Shown here in pieces: positions 1-10,566 of a DNA stretch of 64,000 nucleotides (the stretch's first letter is position 1; every line of letters starts with the position of its first letter). Source of the stretch: Bradyrhizobium sp. BRP22 (lineage in GTDB: Bacteria > Pseudomonadota > Alphaproteobacteria > Rhizobiales > Xanthobacteraceae); contig NZ_JADYVX010000011.1 in the NCBI RefSeq assembly GCF_020194175.1, positions 1 through 64,000 of the forward strand, in the 5' to 3' direction. The notes below the pieces were generated by a model. It saw nothing but the letters and a program-made list of their open reading frames with translations, was not told the origin of the DNA and ran no database searches. Made by a program: the position numbers and the translations under genes.

Positions 1-436
1 GCCGAGCGCATGCCCGGCCTGAAGACCGGCGAGCGGACGGGGTCAAGGCCGCACGCCGCCGGAGGCGGGGGCGCGCAGCGCCAGCCTTGAGCCCGGCCGA
101 TCACCGGTCTAACAACACAGTTGCTTCCCGGTGACCGGGCTTTCTTGCCACCGTCATCTCTCGCGCGAACTTCTTCGCGCCAAAGATTTAGCGCCAGCGT
201 CGGGGCGCCAGAACCACACGACCTCGCCGTCCACGGATACTCACGCTCGTCAGTCGCAACATCCGCGTCCACCGCATCTCACCGCAACGTTCGTGACGAT
301 CGCGAGCCGCCCCTCATTCGGGTGAGACGCGCGGAGTTAAATCACTGATTTGCCCGACGACGGAAGCGGAATGTTTTTTGCGGCAGGGCTGGACGGGGCA
401 AATCACGTTGGAATTATTGGCGAATTTTTCGCGTCT
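1..436. other. Gene-free repeat-like DNA downstream of secA
   Basis: I see no convincing gene here. Positions 38-95 can pair through a GGGGTCAAGGC / GCCTTGAGCCC inverted repeat with one mismatch. Positions 345-407 are bounded by TGATTTGCCCG and GGGGCAAATCA, another inverted pair. The short open frames between them have no recognisable domain. The whole stretch looks like a mosaic of intergenic repeats. The frame open from base 1 to a stop at 88-90 could be the tail of an upstream gene, but its composition follows the inverted repeat, so I do not call it. Confidence 0.5.
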
Positions 437-541
437 GTCATTCCGGGGCGATGCGAAGCATCGAGCCCGGAATCCATTTCTCCACCTGCGCCTGCGGCCC
501 GATGGATTCCGGCTCGCGACTTCGTCGCGCCCCGGAATGAC
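437..541. repeat. Dispersed palindromic repeat, family A copy 1
   Basis: The unit begins GTCATTCCGGGGCG and ends with its mirror CGCCCCGGAATGAC, with internal inverted segments (CGGAATCCAT / ATGGATTCCG). It is nearly identical to the unit at 43233-43338, differing mainly in the central loop. It can fold into a long hairpin and lies downstream of secA, so it may also act in transcript termination or stability. Confidence 0.85.
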
Positions 542-667
542 GAAGAGTGATAGACCGTGGTCTATCCCGCGAGACGCCGCTTCGCGGCCCCTCGGGATGA
601 GGATTCGGGACCAACGGCCGCCACTTGACGGCGAGAGCTGAAGGCCGCCAGTTACGGGCGGCTCAGC
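542..667. other. Short non-coding gap between repeat A1 and the secA stop
   Basis: No gene or clear terminator is visible. The heptamer GGCCGCC recurs as a direct repeat, not as a hairpin. Confidence 0.4.
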
Positions 668-3505
<2,838 letters not shown>

Positions 3506-3856
3506 GCGTAGTTCCTGTTCTTCTGCGTTGCAACCAGAGCGTGGTGCAGCCGGTTGTCTATCAACTCACCGTGACGCGCCCCGGCAACGGCCCCAACCTG
3601 GGGCCCGATCCGCCAATTGAGTGGGAAGCAAGCAATCCAAGGTTCAACGGCCAAAAACGTAAGCAAAATGAGCGCTATCGCCATTGACACGACGGGGCAC
3701 AGATATGGCCCGCCCCGGGGGTTGTCAACGCTCGCAGGATGTCAAGGAATTCATCATTTTGACAGACTTTTCGCGTTGCCAAGCCGCCTTGATTGGGCGA
3801 GTGTCCGCCGCGCTCAAGACAACGTCCTCCCGTTCGAGACAAGTTAAGGATTTTGC
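3506..3856. other. Divergent promoter region between secA and the parvulin gene
   Basis: This 351-bp gap has no supported gene. It holds several TTGACA hexamers on both strands, including the minus-strand element listed separately. No dispersed palindromic repeat is present, which is unusual for this window and fits a constrained double promoter. Confidence 0.5.
3700..3728 (-). promoter_or_regulatory. Candidate sigma70-type promoter for secA
   Basis: On the minus strand TTGACA (3728-3723) is followed after 17 bp by TATCTG (3705-3700). This would give a leader of about 190 bases before the secA start. The -10 match is weak, so this is a hypothesis from spacing and the perfect -35 only. Confidence 0.35.
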
Positions 3857-4795
3857 ATGACCACCTCGTTCGCCGAAATGAAGCCCGGCTTGCGCATCGG
3901 CCTCGCGTCCCTGGCCGTGACCGGCTCGATCGCCGCGGTTCTCGCCTTCGGCCTGCCGGTCCGCGCCCAGGATTCCAACCCGGTGCTCGCAAAGGTCAAT
4001 GGGCAGGAAATCCGCCAGAGCGACGTGGCGATCGCCGAGGAGGAACTCGGGCCGAGCCTGCAGCAGATGGATCCCGCGGCGCGGAAGGACAACATCCTGG
4101 CCTTCCTGATCGACATGAAAATCGTCGCCAAGGCCGCCGAGGACAAGAAGGTCGACAACACCGATGAATTCAAGAAGCGCCTCGCCTTCACCCGCAACCG
4201 GCTCCTGATGGACAGCCTGCTCTCCAGCGAGGGCAAGGCCGCGACCACCGACGACGCCATGAAGAAGGTTTATGAGGAGGCGTCCAAGCAGATCACCGGC
4301 GAGCAGGAAGTGCACGCCCGCCATATCCTGGTCGAGACCGAGGACGAGGCCAAGGCGATCAAGGCCGAGCTGGCGAAGGGCGCCGATTTCGCCGAGCTCG
4401 CCAAGAAGAAGTCGAAGGATCCCGGCGCCTCCGATGGCGGCGATCTCGGCTTCTTCACCAAGGAGCAGATGGTGCCGGAATTCTCCGCCGTCGCCTTTGC
4501 GCTCGAGCCGGGCAAGATCTCCGATCCCGTGAAGTCGCAATTCGGCTGGCACATCATCAAGGTCGAGGAAAAGCGCAACCGCACCGCGCCCCCTTTCGAT
4601 CAGGTCAAGAGTCAGATCGAGACCTATGTGACGCGCAAGGCGCAGGCCGACTATGTCGCCAAACTGCGCGAGGCCGCCAAGATCGAGCGCATGGACAAGC
4701 CGGAAGAGACCGCAAAGAGCGACAGCAAGCCTGATACGACGGCGCCCGCCGCCAAGCCGTCCGACTCCAAGATGGCGCCGCCGGCGAAGAAGTAA
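3857..4795 (+). CDS. Exported peptidyl-prolyl cis-trans isomerase, parvulin (PpiC/PrsA-like)
   Basis: Parvulin isomerases catalyse prolyl cis-trans isomerisation and help fold exported proteins. The 312-residue product has a signal-like N-terminus (basic start, hydrophobic stretch about 13-33, VRAQ near 35-38). A SurA-like N-terminal region follows, then a PpiC domain at about 150-240 with HARHILVE, GDLGFF and FGWHIIKVE. The C-terminal tail from about 275 is rich in Lys, Pro and Ala. AAGGA lies six bases before the ATG. Its position opposite secA links it to envelope protein export. A periplasmic or membrane-anchored location is inferred from the leader. Confidence 0.9.
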   Translation: MTTSFAEMKPGLRIGLASLAVTGSIAAVLAFGLPVRAQDSNPVLAKVNGQEIRQSDVAIAEEELGPSLQQMDPAARKDNILAFLIDMKIVAKAAEDKKVDNTDEFKKRLAFTRNRLLMDSLLSSEGKAATTDDAMKKVYEEASKQITGEQEVHARHILVETEDEAKAIKAELAKGADFAELAKKKSKDPGASDGGDLGFFTKEQMVPEFSAVAFALEPGKISDPVKSQFGWHIIKVEEKRNRTAPPFDQVKSQIETYVTRKAQADYVAKLREAAKIERMDKPEETAKSDSKPDTTAPAAKPSDSKMAPPAKK

Positions 4796-4836
4796 GAATT
4801 CGCTGTCACTTCAGCGGCGCCAATAGTATCTACACT

Positions 4837-4928
4837 CGTCATGGCCGGGCTTGTCCCGGCCATCTACGTCTTGACGCCTTGCCGGCTGGGAAAGGACGTG
4901 GATGGCCGGGACAAGCCCGGCCATGACG
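4837..4928. repeat. Dispersed palindromic repeat, family C
   Basis: CGTCATGGCCGGGCTTGTCC at the left end is mirrored by a matching inverted end finishing at CCATGACG. The copy fills the gap between the parvulin gene and argJ. Translated through, it gives an artefactual peptide beginning MAGTSPAMT, which falsely extends argJ upstream to 4902. Confidence 0.85.
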
Positions 4929-4964
4929 ATCATTCATTACTCACGTCCCGCCGGATTCTCAGCC

Positions 4965-6206
4965 ATGTCCACCGCCGTTTCTCCCCTCGCCCCGACAGAC
5001 GTTCCCGATTTGCCCGCAATCGCGGGCGTCAGGCTTGCGACGGCGGCGGCCGGCATCCGCTACAAGAACCGCACCGATGTGCTGCTCGCGGTGATGGACA
5101 AGGGCACCGCTGTCGCCGGCGTCTTCACCAAGTCCAAGTGCCCCTCGGCCCCGGTCGAATGGTGCCGCGCCAAGCTTGGCAATGGACAGGCTCGCGCGCT
5201 GGTGGTCAATTCCGGCAACGCCAACGCCTTCACCGGCAAGACCGGCAAGCAGGCGACCGCGCTGACGGCGCAGATCGCCGCCAAGGCGGTCGGCTGCGGC
5301 GTCAACGAGGTGTTTTTGGCCTCGACCGGCGTGATCGGCGAGCCACTGGATGCGACCAAGTTCGACGGTGTGCTGGCGACGCTGGCCGAGACGGCGGCGC
5401 CCGACGACTGGATGGGCGCGGCCAAGGCGATCATGACCACCGACACCTTCCCGAAGGTCGCAACCGCAACCGTGAAGCTCGGCAAGGCCAAGGTGACGAT
5501 CAACGGCATGGCCAAGGGCGCCGGCATGATCGCGCCGGACATGGCGACGATGCTGTCCTTTGTGTTCACCGACGCGCCGCTGTCATCGGCTGCGCTGCAA
5601 CAGCTCCTGAAGAGCGGGGTCGAGGACACCTTCAACGCCGTCACCATCGACGGCGACACCTCGACCTCCGACACGCTGCTGGCATTCGCGACCGGCACCG
5701 CCGCCGCCAACGGCGCGCCGAAGATCAGTCGCGCCAGCGATCCGCGGCTGAAAGCCTTTGCGAAGGCGTTCCGCGACGTGCTCGCCGACCTTTCCGAACA
5801 GGTGGCGCGTGACGGCGAAGGTGCGCGGAAGCTGGTCGAGATCATCGTCGATGGCGCCACCACGAAGGCGTCAGCGCGCAAAATAGCAATGTCGGTGGCG
5901 AACTCGCCGCTGGTGAAGACCGCGATCGCGGGCGAGGACGCCAATTGGGGCCGCGTGGTGATGGCGGTCGGCAAAGCCGGCGAGCCCGCCAACCGCGACA
6001 AGCTCTCGATTGCCTTCAACGGCATCCGCGTCGCCAAGAGCGGCGCCCGCGATCCTTCGTATAACGAGGCGGAAGTGTCGCAGGCGATGAAGCAGCCGAA
6101 GATCCAGATCAAGGTCAACCTTGGGCTGGGCAAAGGCCGCGACCGCGTGCTGACCTGCGACCTCACCAAGGAATATGTCGCGATCAACGGCGATTATCGG
6201 TCGTGA
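4965..6206 (+). CDS. argJ: Bifunctional ornithine acetyltransferase / N-acetylglutamate synthase ArgJ
   Basis: ArgJ moves the acetyl group from N-acetylornithine to glutamate in the cyclic arginine pathway, and bifunctional forms also use acetyl-CoA. The 413-residue protein has [11 protein letters not shown] at 81-91. It also has the autocleavage motif [14 protein letters not shown] (184-197), where cleavage before Thr195 would expose the nucleophile and yield alpha and beta chains. DGDTSTSDT follows. I chose the ATG at 4965 because the in-frame upstream extension to 4902 is translated repeat sequence. Whether the synthase activity is present cannot be read from the sequence. Confidence 0.95.
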   Translation: MSTAVSPLAPTDVPDLPAIAGVRLATAAAGIRYKNRTDVLLAVMDKGTAVAGVFTKSKCPSAPVEWCRAKLGNGQARALVVNSGNANAFTGKTGKQATALTAQIAAKAVGCGVNEVFLASTGVIGEPLDATKFDGVLATLAETAAPDDWMGAAKAIMTTDTFPKVATATVKLGKAKVTINGMAKGAGMIAPDMATMLSFVFTDAPLSSAALQQLLKSGVEDTFNAVTIDGDTSTSDTLLAFATGTAAANGAPKISRASDPRLKAFAKAFRDVLADLSEQVARDGEGARKLVEIIVDGATTKASARKIAMSVANSPLVKTAIAGEDANWGRVVMAVGKAGEPANRDKLSIAFNGIRVAKSGARDPSYNEAEVSQAMKQPKIQIKVNLGLGKGRDRVLTCDLTKEYVAINGDYRS

Positions 6207-6234
6207 CGTCACCGGTGAAATCGGCGGGACTACT

Positions 6235-6344
6235 AGACCCTCATGGTGAGGAGCACGTAGCGCGTCTCGAACCATGAGGCCCCGCCGGTGGCCTCGCCCT
6301 TCGAGACGGTCGCTTCGCAACCTGCTCAGGGTGAGGAGCGAGAG
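6235..6344. repeat. Dispersed palindromic repeat, family F copy 1
   Basis: The unit contains CTCATGGTGAGGAGC, GTCTCGAACCATGAGG and CTCAGGGTGAGGAGC, alternating inverted and direct copies of a TCATGGTGAGGAG-like word. Related units lie at 6880-6936 and 6957-7008. Confidence 0.7.
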
Positions 6345-6359
6345 TGGGCGTTGCGAGTT

Positions 6360-6436
6360 GTAGGGTGGGCCAAGCGCAGCGTGCCTACCATGCGAGCAGA
6401 GTGTTGACGGTGGGCACGCTGCGCTTTGCCCACCTC
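6360..6436. repeat. Dispersed palindromic repeat, family G copy 1
   Basis: Left arm GTGGGCCAAGCGCAGCGTGCC and right arm GGCACGCTGCGCTTTGCCCAC are near-perfect inverted copies around a short loop. A degenerate relative is at 20452-20512. It lies immediately upstream of the mutT-like gene. Confidence 0.75.
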
Positions 6437-6456
6437 ACGATTCAAGCGTGTGGTGC

Positions 6457-6867
6457 ATGACCGATATCAAACTCACCCTCGTGGTTGCCTGCGCGCTCAT
6501 TGACGCCGACAAGCGCGTGCTGCTGGCGCAGCGGCCGGCGGGCAAGCCGATGGCCGGGCTCTGGGAATTTCCGGGCGGCAAGGTCGAGGCGGGCGAACGG
6601 CCGGAGGCGACGCTGATCCGCGAATTGCACGAAGAGCTCGGCATCATCGTCGCCGAGCCCTGCCTGGCACCGCTGACCTTTGCGAGCCATGCCTACGAGA
6701 CGTTTCACCTGCTGATGCCGCTCTATATCTGCCGGCGCTGGGACGGCATGGTGACGGCGCGCGAGGGACAGAACCTCGCCTGGGTCCGCGCCAACAAATT
6801 GCGCGACTACGAGATGCCGGCCGCGGACATTCCGCTGATCCCGCATCTGATTGATCTATTGTTGTAG
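6457..6867 (+). CDS. mutT: Nudix hydrolase, MutT-type (8-oxo-dGTP diphosphatase-like)
   Basis: MutT-type Nudix enzymes hydrolyse oxidised dGTP to the monophosphate and so prevent A:T to C:G transversions. The 136-residue product has a complete Nudix box at about 40-62 (GGKVEAGERPEATLIRELHEELG). The N-terminal strand ends in VLLAQRPAGKPMAGLWEFPG, typical of MutT. An in-frame GTG at 6448 would add three residues, but the ATG at 6457 gives the more usual MTDIKLT start. Upstream DNA is entirely repeats F and G. The exact substrate is inferred. Confidence 0.88.
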   Translation: MTDIKLTLVVACALIDADKRVLLAQRPAGKPMAGLWEFPGGKVEAGERPEATLIRELHEELGIIVAEPCLAPLTFASHAYETFHLLMPLYICRRWDGMVTAREGQNLAWVRANKLRDYEMPAADIPLIPHLIDLLL

Positions 6868-6879
6868 ATGTGGACGAGG

Positions 6880-7008
6880 CGGGCCTCATGGTTCGAGACG
6901 CGCCGCAAGCGGCGCTCCTGACCATGAGGGTCTAAGATTCCGCCGCGAAACAGACCTCATCCTGAGGAGCCCGCCAAAGGCGGGCGTCTCGAAGGATGGA
7001 CAGCAAAG
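6880..7008. repeat. Family F repeats, copies 2 and 3
   Basis: Copy 2 (about 6880-6936) has GGGCCTCATGGTTCGAGACG and an inverted end GACCATGAGGGTC. Copy 3 (about 6957-7008) has CTCATCCTGAGGAGCCCGCC and GGCGGGCGTCTCGAAGGATG. They fill the gap between the convergent mutT and methyltransferase genes. Confidence 0.65.
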
Positions 7009-7025
7009 GGACCGCCCACCAAGTT

Positions 7026-7898
7026 CTATTTCTTATGGGATGGCCCTCCCCTTTCAGGGGTGGGTGAGAGACGCTTCACCGCTTCTTCCAGACTCGCTTT
7101 CGCCGAACCCGGGCGCAGCGGCTTGGGCTGGCTTTCATGCGGCGCCCAGCCGGAGAGCCAGATCACGTCGAAGGTGGCGCGGATGCGGCCGTCAGGATCG
7201 GCGAAGCGCTCGGCATAGATCTGCGCCATCCGCAGCAGCGTGCCGCTGCGGGTCGGCGCGCGGCGCCGCTCGACCAGGACGTTGGTCGCGCCCATACGCC
7301 GCAATTCCTGCATCAGCGCGAACGCGTTGTCGTAGCGCACCACGATGCGGTCGACATCGGTCACCGGCAGCGCGAAGCCGGCACGCTGCAGCAGCGCGCC
7401 GATGTCGCGCAGATCGGCGAATGGCGCGACGCGCGGCGAGACGCCACCCTCGCATTCGGCTTCGGCCGCGGCGAAGGATTGCCGGAGCTCGGTCAGCGTA
7501 TCGCCGCCGATCATCGCCGCCAGCAACAGCCCGTCCGGCCGCAGCGCGCGACGGATCTGCGCGAGCACGCCGGGCAGATCGTTGACGAACTGGAAGGCGA
7601 GCGCGGAAACCGCGAGATCAAGCGAAGCCGGCTGCAGCGGAAGCACCTCCGACGCCTCGAATGCAACCTCGCGGACAGACTTGCATCGCGCGCGCAGGAG
7701 ATCATGGAGCACGTTGCCCGGCGTCCAGATGTCGGCGCCATCGGCAAACTCCCGCGTCACCGCCTGCAACCGCTCCGCCATGTCCTCGGCGATGCGCTCC
7801 AGCAGGAACGTCACTGCGCCATCGCGCCGCGCGCGCTTCAGCCGCTCCGACAGCAGCGCACGGTCGAACAGCTCAGGAGTGGTCGGATTTGCGGCCAT
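7026..7898 (-). CDS. NDUFAF5/BioC-like methyltransferase-fold protein
   Basis: The 290-residue product resembles the BioC / NDUFAF5 branch of class I methyltransferase-fold proteins. It has LDLAVSALAFQFVNDLPGVLAQIRRALRPDG split across about 93-123 (motif post-I to motif IV), then the lid-like GGDTLTELRQSFAAAE. The glycine-rich SAM motif expected near residue 55 is not canonical: this stretch reads FADGADIWTPGN. It may therefore bind SAM atypically or not act as a methyltransferase. I chose the ATG at 7898 because the longer upstream frame runs through a hairpin and repeat H. The gene is divergent from comF. A role in complex I assembly is only a family-level suggestion. Confidence 0.8.
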   Translation of the reverse strand: MAANPTTPELFDRALLSERLKRARRDGAVTFLLERIAEDMAERLQAVTREFADGADIWTPGNVLHDLLRARCKSVREVAFEASEVLPLQPASLDLAVSALAFQFVNDLPGVLAQIRRALRPDGLLLAAMIGGDTLTELRQSFAAAEAECEGGVSPRVAPFADLRDIGALLQRAGFALPVTDVDRIVVRYDNAFALMQELRRMGATNVLVERRRAPTRSGTLLRMAQIYAERFADPDGRIRATFDVIWLSGWAPHESQPKPLRPGSAKASLEEAVKRLSPTPERGGPSHKK

Positions 7899-7961
7899 GC
7901 CGGGTTGGTACGCCTTGGCTCTGCCTCTGGCAACGCAATGCTTGAGCGGGCACGCTGGTGA

Positions 7962-8008
7962 CGCTAAGGCGGGATGACATTTCCTCGAATCGTCATCCCG
8001 CCTTAGCG
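7962..8008. repeat. 17-bp perfect inverted repeat (hairpin)
   Basis: CGCTAAGGCGGGATGAC (7962-7978) and GTCATCCCGCCTTAGCG (7992-8008) are perfect inverted copies around a 13-base loop. It lies between the divergent methyltransferase and comF genes, next to a family H repeat. It has no T-run, so it is not a classical intrinsic terminator. Confidence 0.85.
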
Positions 8009-8016
8009 CTTCGTTT

Positions 8017-8090
8017 GAGCATGATCTGCGCGCAAACGCTTCGCGTTTGTCGCGAGGGAAAAACCGGTTTCCACTTTTCCGGATCATGCT
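8017..8090. repeat. Dispersed palindromic repeat, family H copy 1
   Basis: The unit starts GAGCATGATC and ends GATCATGCT, with the internal words GCAAACGCTTCGCGTTTG and CCGGTTTCCACTTTTCCGG. Related units lie at 24712-24758 and 37892-37997. It abuts comF and produces a false N-terminal extension of that gene. Confidence 0.75.
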
Positions 8091-8103
8091 TTACCCTCGT
8101 TCC

Positions 8104-8913
8104 ATGGGCGCCGAGGCATCACCATCCCGCTCCGTCACAAGCCATCTGCGCGGCGCGCTGAGCGTTGCGCAGGGAGCATGGACGCATGCGGCACGGCTGG
8201 TGCTCGACATCGCGCTGCCGACGCTGTGCGTTTCGTGCCGCGAGCCGGTCGACGGCGAGGGTGTCTGCGCCGCCTGCTGGGCCAAATTGTCGTTCATTGC
8301 ACCACCGTTCTGCCCGCGGCTCGGCATTCCCTTTGTCTACGATCCCGGTCCGGAGCTGCTATCGATGGAGGCGATCGCCAGCCCGCCCGCCTACCAGCGC
8401 GCCCGCGCCGTCGTGCGCTATGACGAGGTCGCGCGCACGCTGGTGCACGCATTGAAATACCAGGACCGCACCGATCTGGCGCCGGCAATGGGCCGCTGGA
8501 TGGCGCGGGCGGGGAAGGAATTGCTCCGCGACGCCGATATTTTGGTACCAGTTCCCCTGCACTGGCGGCGCGGCTGGAGCCGCCGCTATAACCAATCAGG
8601 CGCGCTGGCCCGCGTCATTTCGCGCCAGAGCGGTATTGCGCTCGCCTCCGATGCGCTGCGCCGCGTACGGTCGACCGAGCAGCAGGTCGGGCTATCGCGG
8701 GCGCAGCGGGCGACCAATGTCCAGGGCGCGTTCAAAGTGGCGCCGGACCGTGCAGCCGAAGTGCAGGGCCGCCGCGTGATCCTGGTCGATGACGTCCTGA
8801 CCTCGGGGGCGACGGTGGACGCCTGCGCGCGGGCGCTGCTGCGCGCCAAGGCCGCGCAGGTCGACGTGCTGGTGTTTGCCCGGGTTGTCGATAGCCACAA
8901 AGCTCCCATATAA
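8104..8913 (+). CDS. comF: ComF family protein (zinc finger plus phosphoribosyltransferase domain)
   Basis: ComF proteins help process or import single-stranded DNA in competent bacteria, and the family is widespread in non-competent ones. The 269-residue protein has a four-cysteine zinc finger (Cys42, Cys45, Cys55, Cys58). A double-psi phosphoribosyltransferase domain follows with the PRPP motif VILVDDVLTSGATVD around 225-239. The in-frame extension to 8047 is translated repeat H, so I start at the ATG at 8104. The gene lies 29 bases upstream of grxC and may lead that operon. Its biochemical role here is unknown. Confidence 0.88.
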   Translation: MGAEASPSRSVTSHLRGALSVAQGAWTHAARLVLDIALPTLCVSCREPVDGEGVCAACWAKLSFIAPPFCPRLGIPFVYDPGPELLSMEAIASPPAYQRARAVVRYDEVARTLVHALKYQDRTDLAPAMGRWMARAGKELLRDADILVPVPLHWRRGWSRRYNQSGALARVISRQSGIALASDALRRVRSTEQQVGLSRAQRATNVQGAFKVAPDRAAEVQGRRVILVDDVLTSGATVDACARALLRAKAAQVDVLVFARVVDSHKAPI

Positions 8914-8942
8914 TCGCGAACAAAATCACAACCGAGCGCGCC

Positions 8943-9215
8943 ATGACCGCTGCGATTGAAATCTATACCCGCCCGGGCTGCGGCTACTGCACCGCGGCCA
9001 AGTCGCTTCTGACCCGCAAGCAGGCGGCCTTCACCGAATTCAACGTTGCCAGCAACCCGGCCTATCGCGACGAGATGTACCAACGGGCCGGCGCCGGTTC
9101 GACCTTTCCGCAGATCTTCATCGGCAACACCCATGTCGGCGGCTGCGACGAGCTCTATGCGCTCGACCGCGAGGGCAAGCTCGATGGCCTGCTCGCCAGC
9201 GAAGGCGCGGCCTGA
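8943..9215 (+). CDS. grxC: Dithiol glutaredoxin 3
   Basis: Small thiol-disulfide oxidoreductase that uses glutathione to reduce disulfides and mixed disulfides in the cytoplasm. The 90-residue product is a single thioredoxin fold with the active site CGYC at 13-16. The conserved TFPQIFIGNTHVGGCDEL provides the cis-Pro and GG glutathione-binding loop. The active site differs from the CPYC of Escherichia coli Grx3 by Gly for Pro, which is common in alphaproteobacteria. Its stop overlaps the next start by one base (TGATG), so translational coupling is likely. Confidence 0.95.
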   Translation: MTAAIEIYTRPGCGYCTAAKSLLTRKQAAFTEFNVASNPAYRDEMYQRAGAGSTFPQIFIGNTHVGGCDELYALDREGKLDGLLASEGAA

Positions 9216-10093
9216 TGGGCGGCGACAGCACGTTCACAGCCGCCATGGTGCAGATGCGCACCTCGCTGCTGCCGGAGCCGAGCCTCGAGCAGGGCATGAA
9301 GCTGGTGCGCGAGGCGGCGGCGCAAGGCGCGGATTATGTGCTCACGCCCGAAGTGAGCAACATGATGCAACTGAACCGCAAGGCGCTGTTCGAGCATCTG
9401 GCGACCGAGGAAGATGACAAGTCGCTGAAGGCCTATCGCGCGCTCGCGTCCGAATTGAAGATCCATCTTCATATCGGCTCGCTGGCGCTGCGCTTCTCGC
9501 CGGAGAAGGCCGTCAACCGCTCGTTCCTGATCGGCCCCGACGGCAATCTGCTCGCCAGCTACGACAAGATCCATATGTTCGATATCGATCTGCCCGGCGG
9601 CGAGAGCTATCGCGAATCCGCCAATTACCAGCCGGGCGAGACCGCCGTGATCTCCGACCTGCCCTGGGGCCGGGTCGGATTGACGATCTGCTACGACGTG
9701 CGCTTCCCGGCGCTGTACCGTGCGCTCGCCGAGAGCGGCGCGTCGTTCCTCACCGTGCCTTCCGCCTTCACCCGCAAGACCGGGGAGGCGCATTGGCACA
9801 TCCTGCTGCGTTCCCGCGCGATCGAGACCGGCTGCTTCGTGTTCGCCGCCGCGCAAGCCGGCCTGCACGAGAACAAGCGCGAGACCTATGGTCATTCGCT
9901 GATCATCGATCCCTGGGGCGAGATCCTCGCCGAGGGCGGCATCGAGCCGGGCGTGTTCCTGGCCAAGATCGATCCGGCCAAGGTCGAGACCGCGCGCAGG
10001 GCGATTCCCTCGCTGCAGCATGGGCGGCGCTTCACCGTCGCCGACCCCAAGGCAGGTCCGGAGCATCTGCACCTCGTTCGGGGTTCGGCATGA
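9215..10093 (+). CDS. Carbon-nitrogen hydrolase, Nit1/NitFhit subfamily amidase
   Basis: Nitrilase-superfamily amidase of 292 residues with the Glu-Lys-Cys triad visible: Glu46 (TPEVSN), Lys118 (YDKIHMFDID) and Cys159 (TICYDVRFP). The YDKIHMFDID signature is typical of the Nit branch, whose members hydrolyse deaminated glutathione (amide repair). That activity would fit its tight coupling to glutaredoxin upstream. Its stop overlaps the next start as ATGA, so grxC, this gene and the DUF1178 gene form one translation-coupled block. The specific substrate is inferred from the subfamily, not proved. Confidence 0.88.
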   Translation: MGGDSTFTAAMVQMRTSLLPEPSLEQGMKLVREAAAQGADYVLTPEVSNMMQLNRKALFEHLATEEDDKSLKAYRALASELKIHLHIGSLALRFSPEKAVNRSFLIGPDGNLLASYDKIHMFDIDLPGGESYRESANYQPGETAVISDLPWGRVGLTICYDVRFPALYRALAESGASFLTVPSAFTRKTGEAHWHILLRSRAIETGCFVFAAAQAGLHENKRETYGHSLIIDPWGEILAEGGIEPGVFLAKIDPAKVETARRAIPSLQHGRRFTVADPKAGPEHLHLVRGSA

Positions 10094-10557
10094 TCCGATA
10101 CAACCTGCGCTGCGACCGGGGCCATGCTTTCGAAAGCTGGTTCCAGAGTTCGTCGGCGTATGATTCACAGATCCGCCGCAAGCTCGTGATCTGCCCGACC
10201 TGCGGCACCGCCAAGGTCGAGAAGGCGATCATGGCGCCGCAGATCGTGAGCAAGAAGGGCCGGGATAGCGCCCCACCCGTTCCCACCGAGCAGCCGGCGC
10301 CGCCAGCCGAGTCCACGCCGCTGATGATGGCGCAGGAGCGCGAGCTGCGCGCCAAGCTGAAGGAATTGCGCGACCACATCGTCAAGAACGCCGACAATGT
10401 CGGCGAGCGCTTCCCCAACGAAGCCCGCGCCATGCACTACGGCGACAAGGAACACCGCCCGATCTACGGCGAGGCGTCGCCGGACGAGGCGAAATCGCTG
10501 ATTGACGAGGGCATCGAGGTCTCGCCGCTGCCGGTGCTGCCGGACGACCGCAACTGA
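10090..10557 (+). CDS. DUF1178 family protein
   Basis: A 155-residue protein starting MIRYNLRCDRGHAFESWF, the N-terminal signature of DUF1178. Cys8, His12, Cys35 and Cys38 (CPTCGT) could form a zinc ribbon. The middle is low-complexity Pro/Ala. The C-terminus contains FPNEARAMHYGDKEHRPIYGEA, a conserved family block. It overlaps the nitrilase gene by four bases (ATGA), which implies co-expression with glutathione-related genes. No function is established for the family. Confidence 0.88.
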   Translation: MIRYNLRCDRGHAFESWFQSSSAYDSQIRRKLVICPTCGTAKVEKAIMAPQIVSKKGRDSAPPVPTEQPAPPAESTPLMMAQERELRAKLKELRDHIVKNADNVGERFPNEARAMHYGDKEHRPIYGEASPDEAKSLIDEGIEVSPLPVLPDDRN

Positions 10558-10566
10558 TCGCCGACG

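Noticed and set aside
1..90. Possible 3' end of an upstream plus-strand gene
   Set aside because: The residues follow an inverted repeat and match no family. The end of a gene cannot be told from repeat translation.
3684..3764. Plus-strand TTGACA hexamers as a promoter for the parvulin gene
   Set aside because: No -10 element sits at 16-18 bp from either hexamer.
4902..4964. N-terminal extension of argJ
   Set aside because: It is translated palindromic repeat C. The family start is at 4965.
8047..8103. N-terminal extension of comF
   Set aside because: It is translated repeat H.
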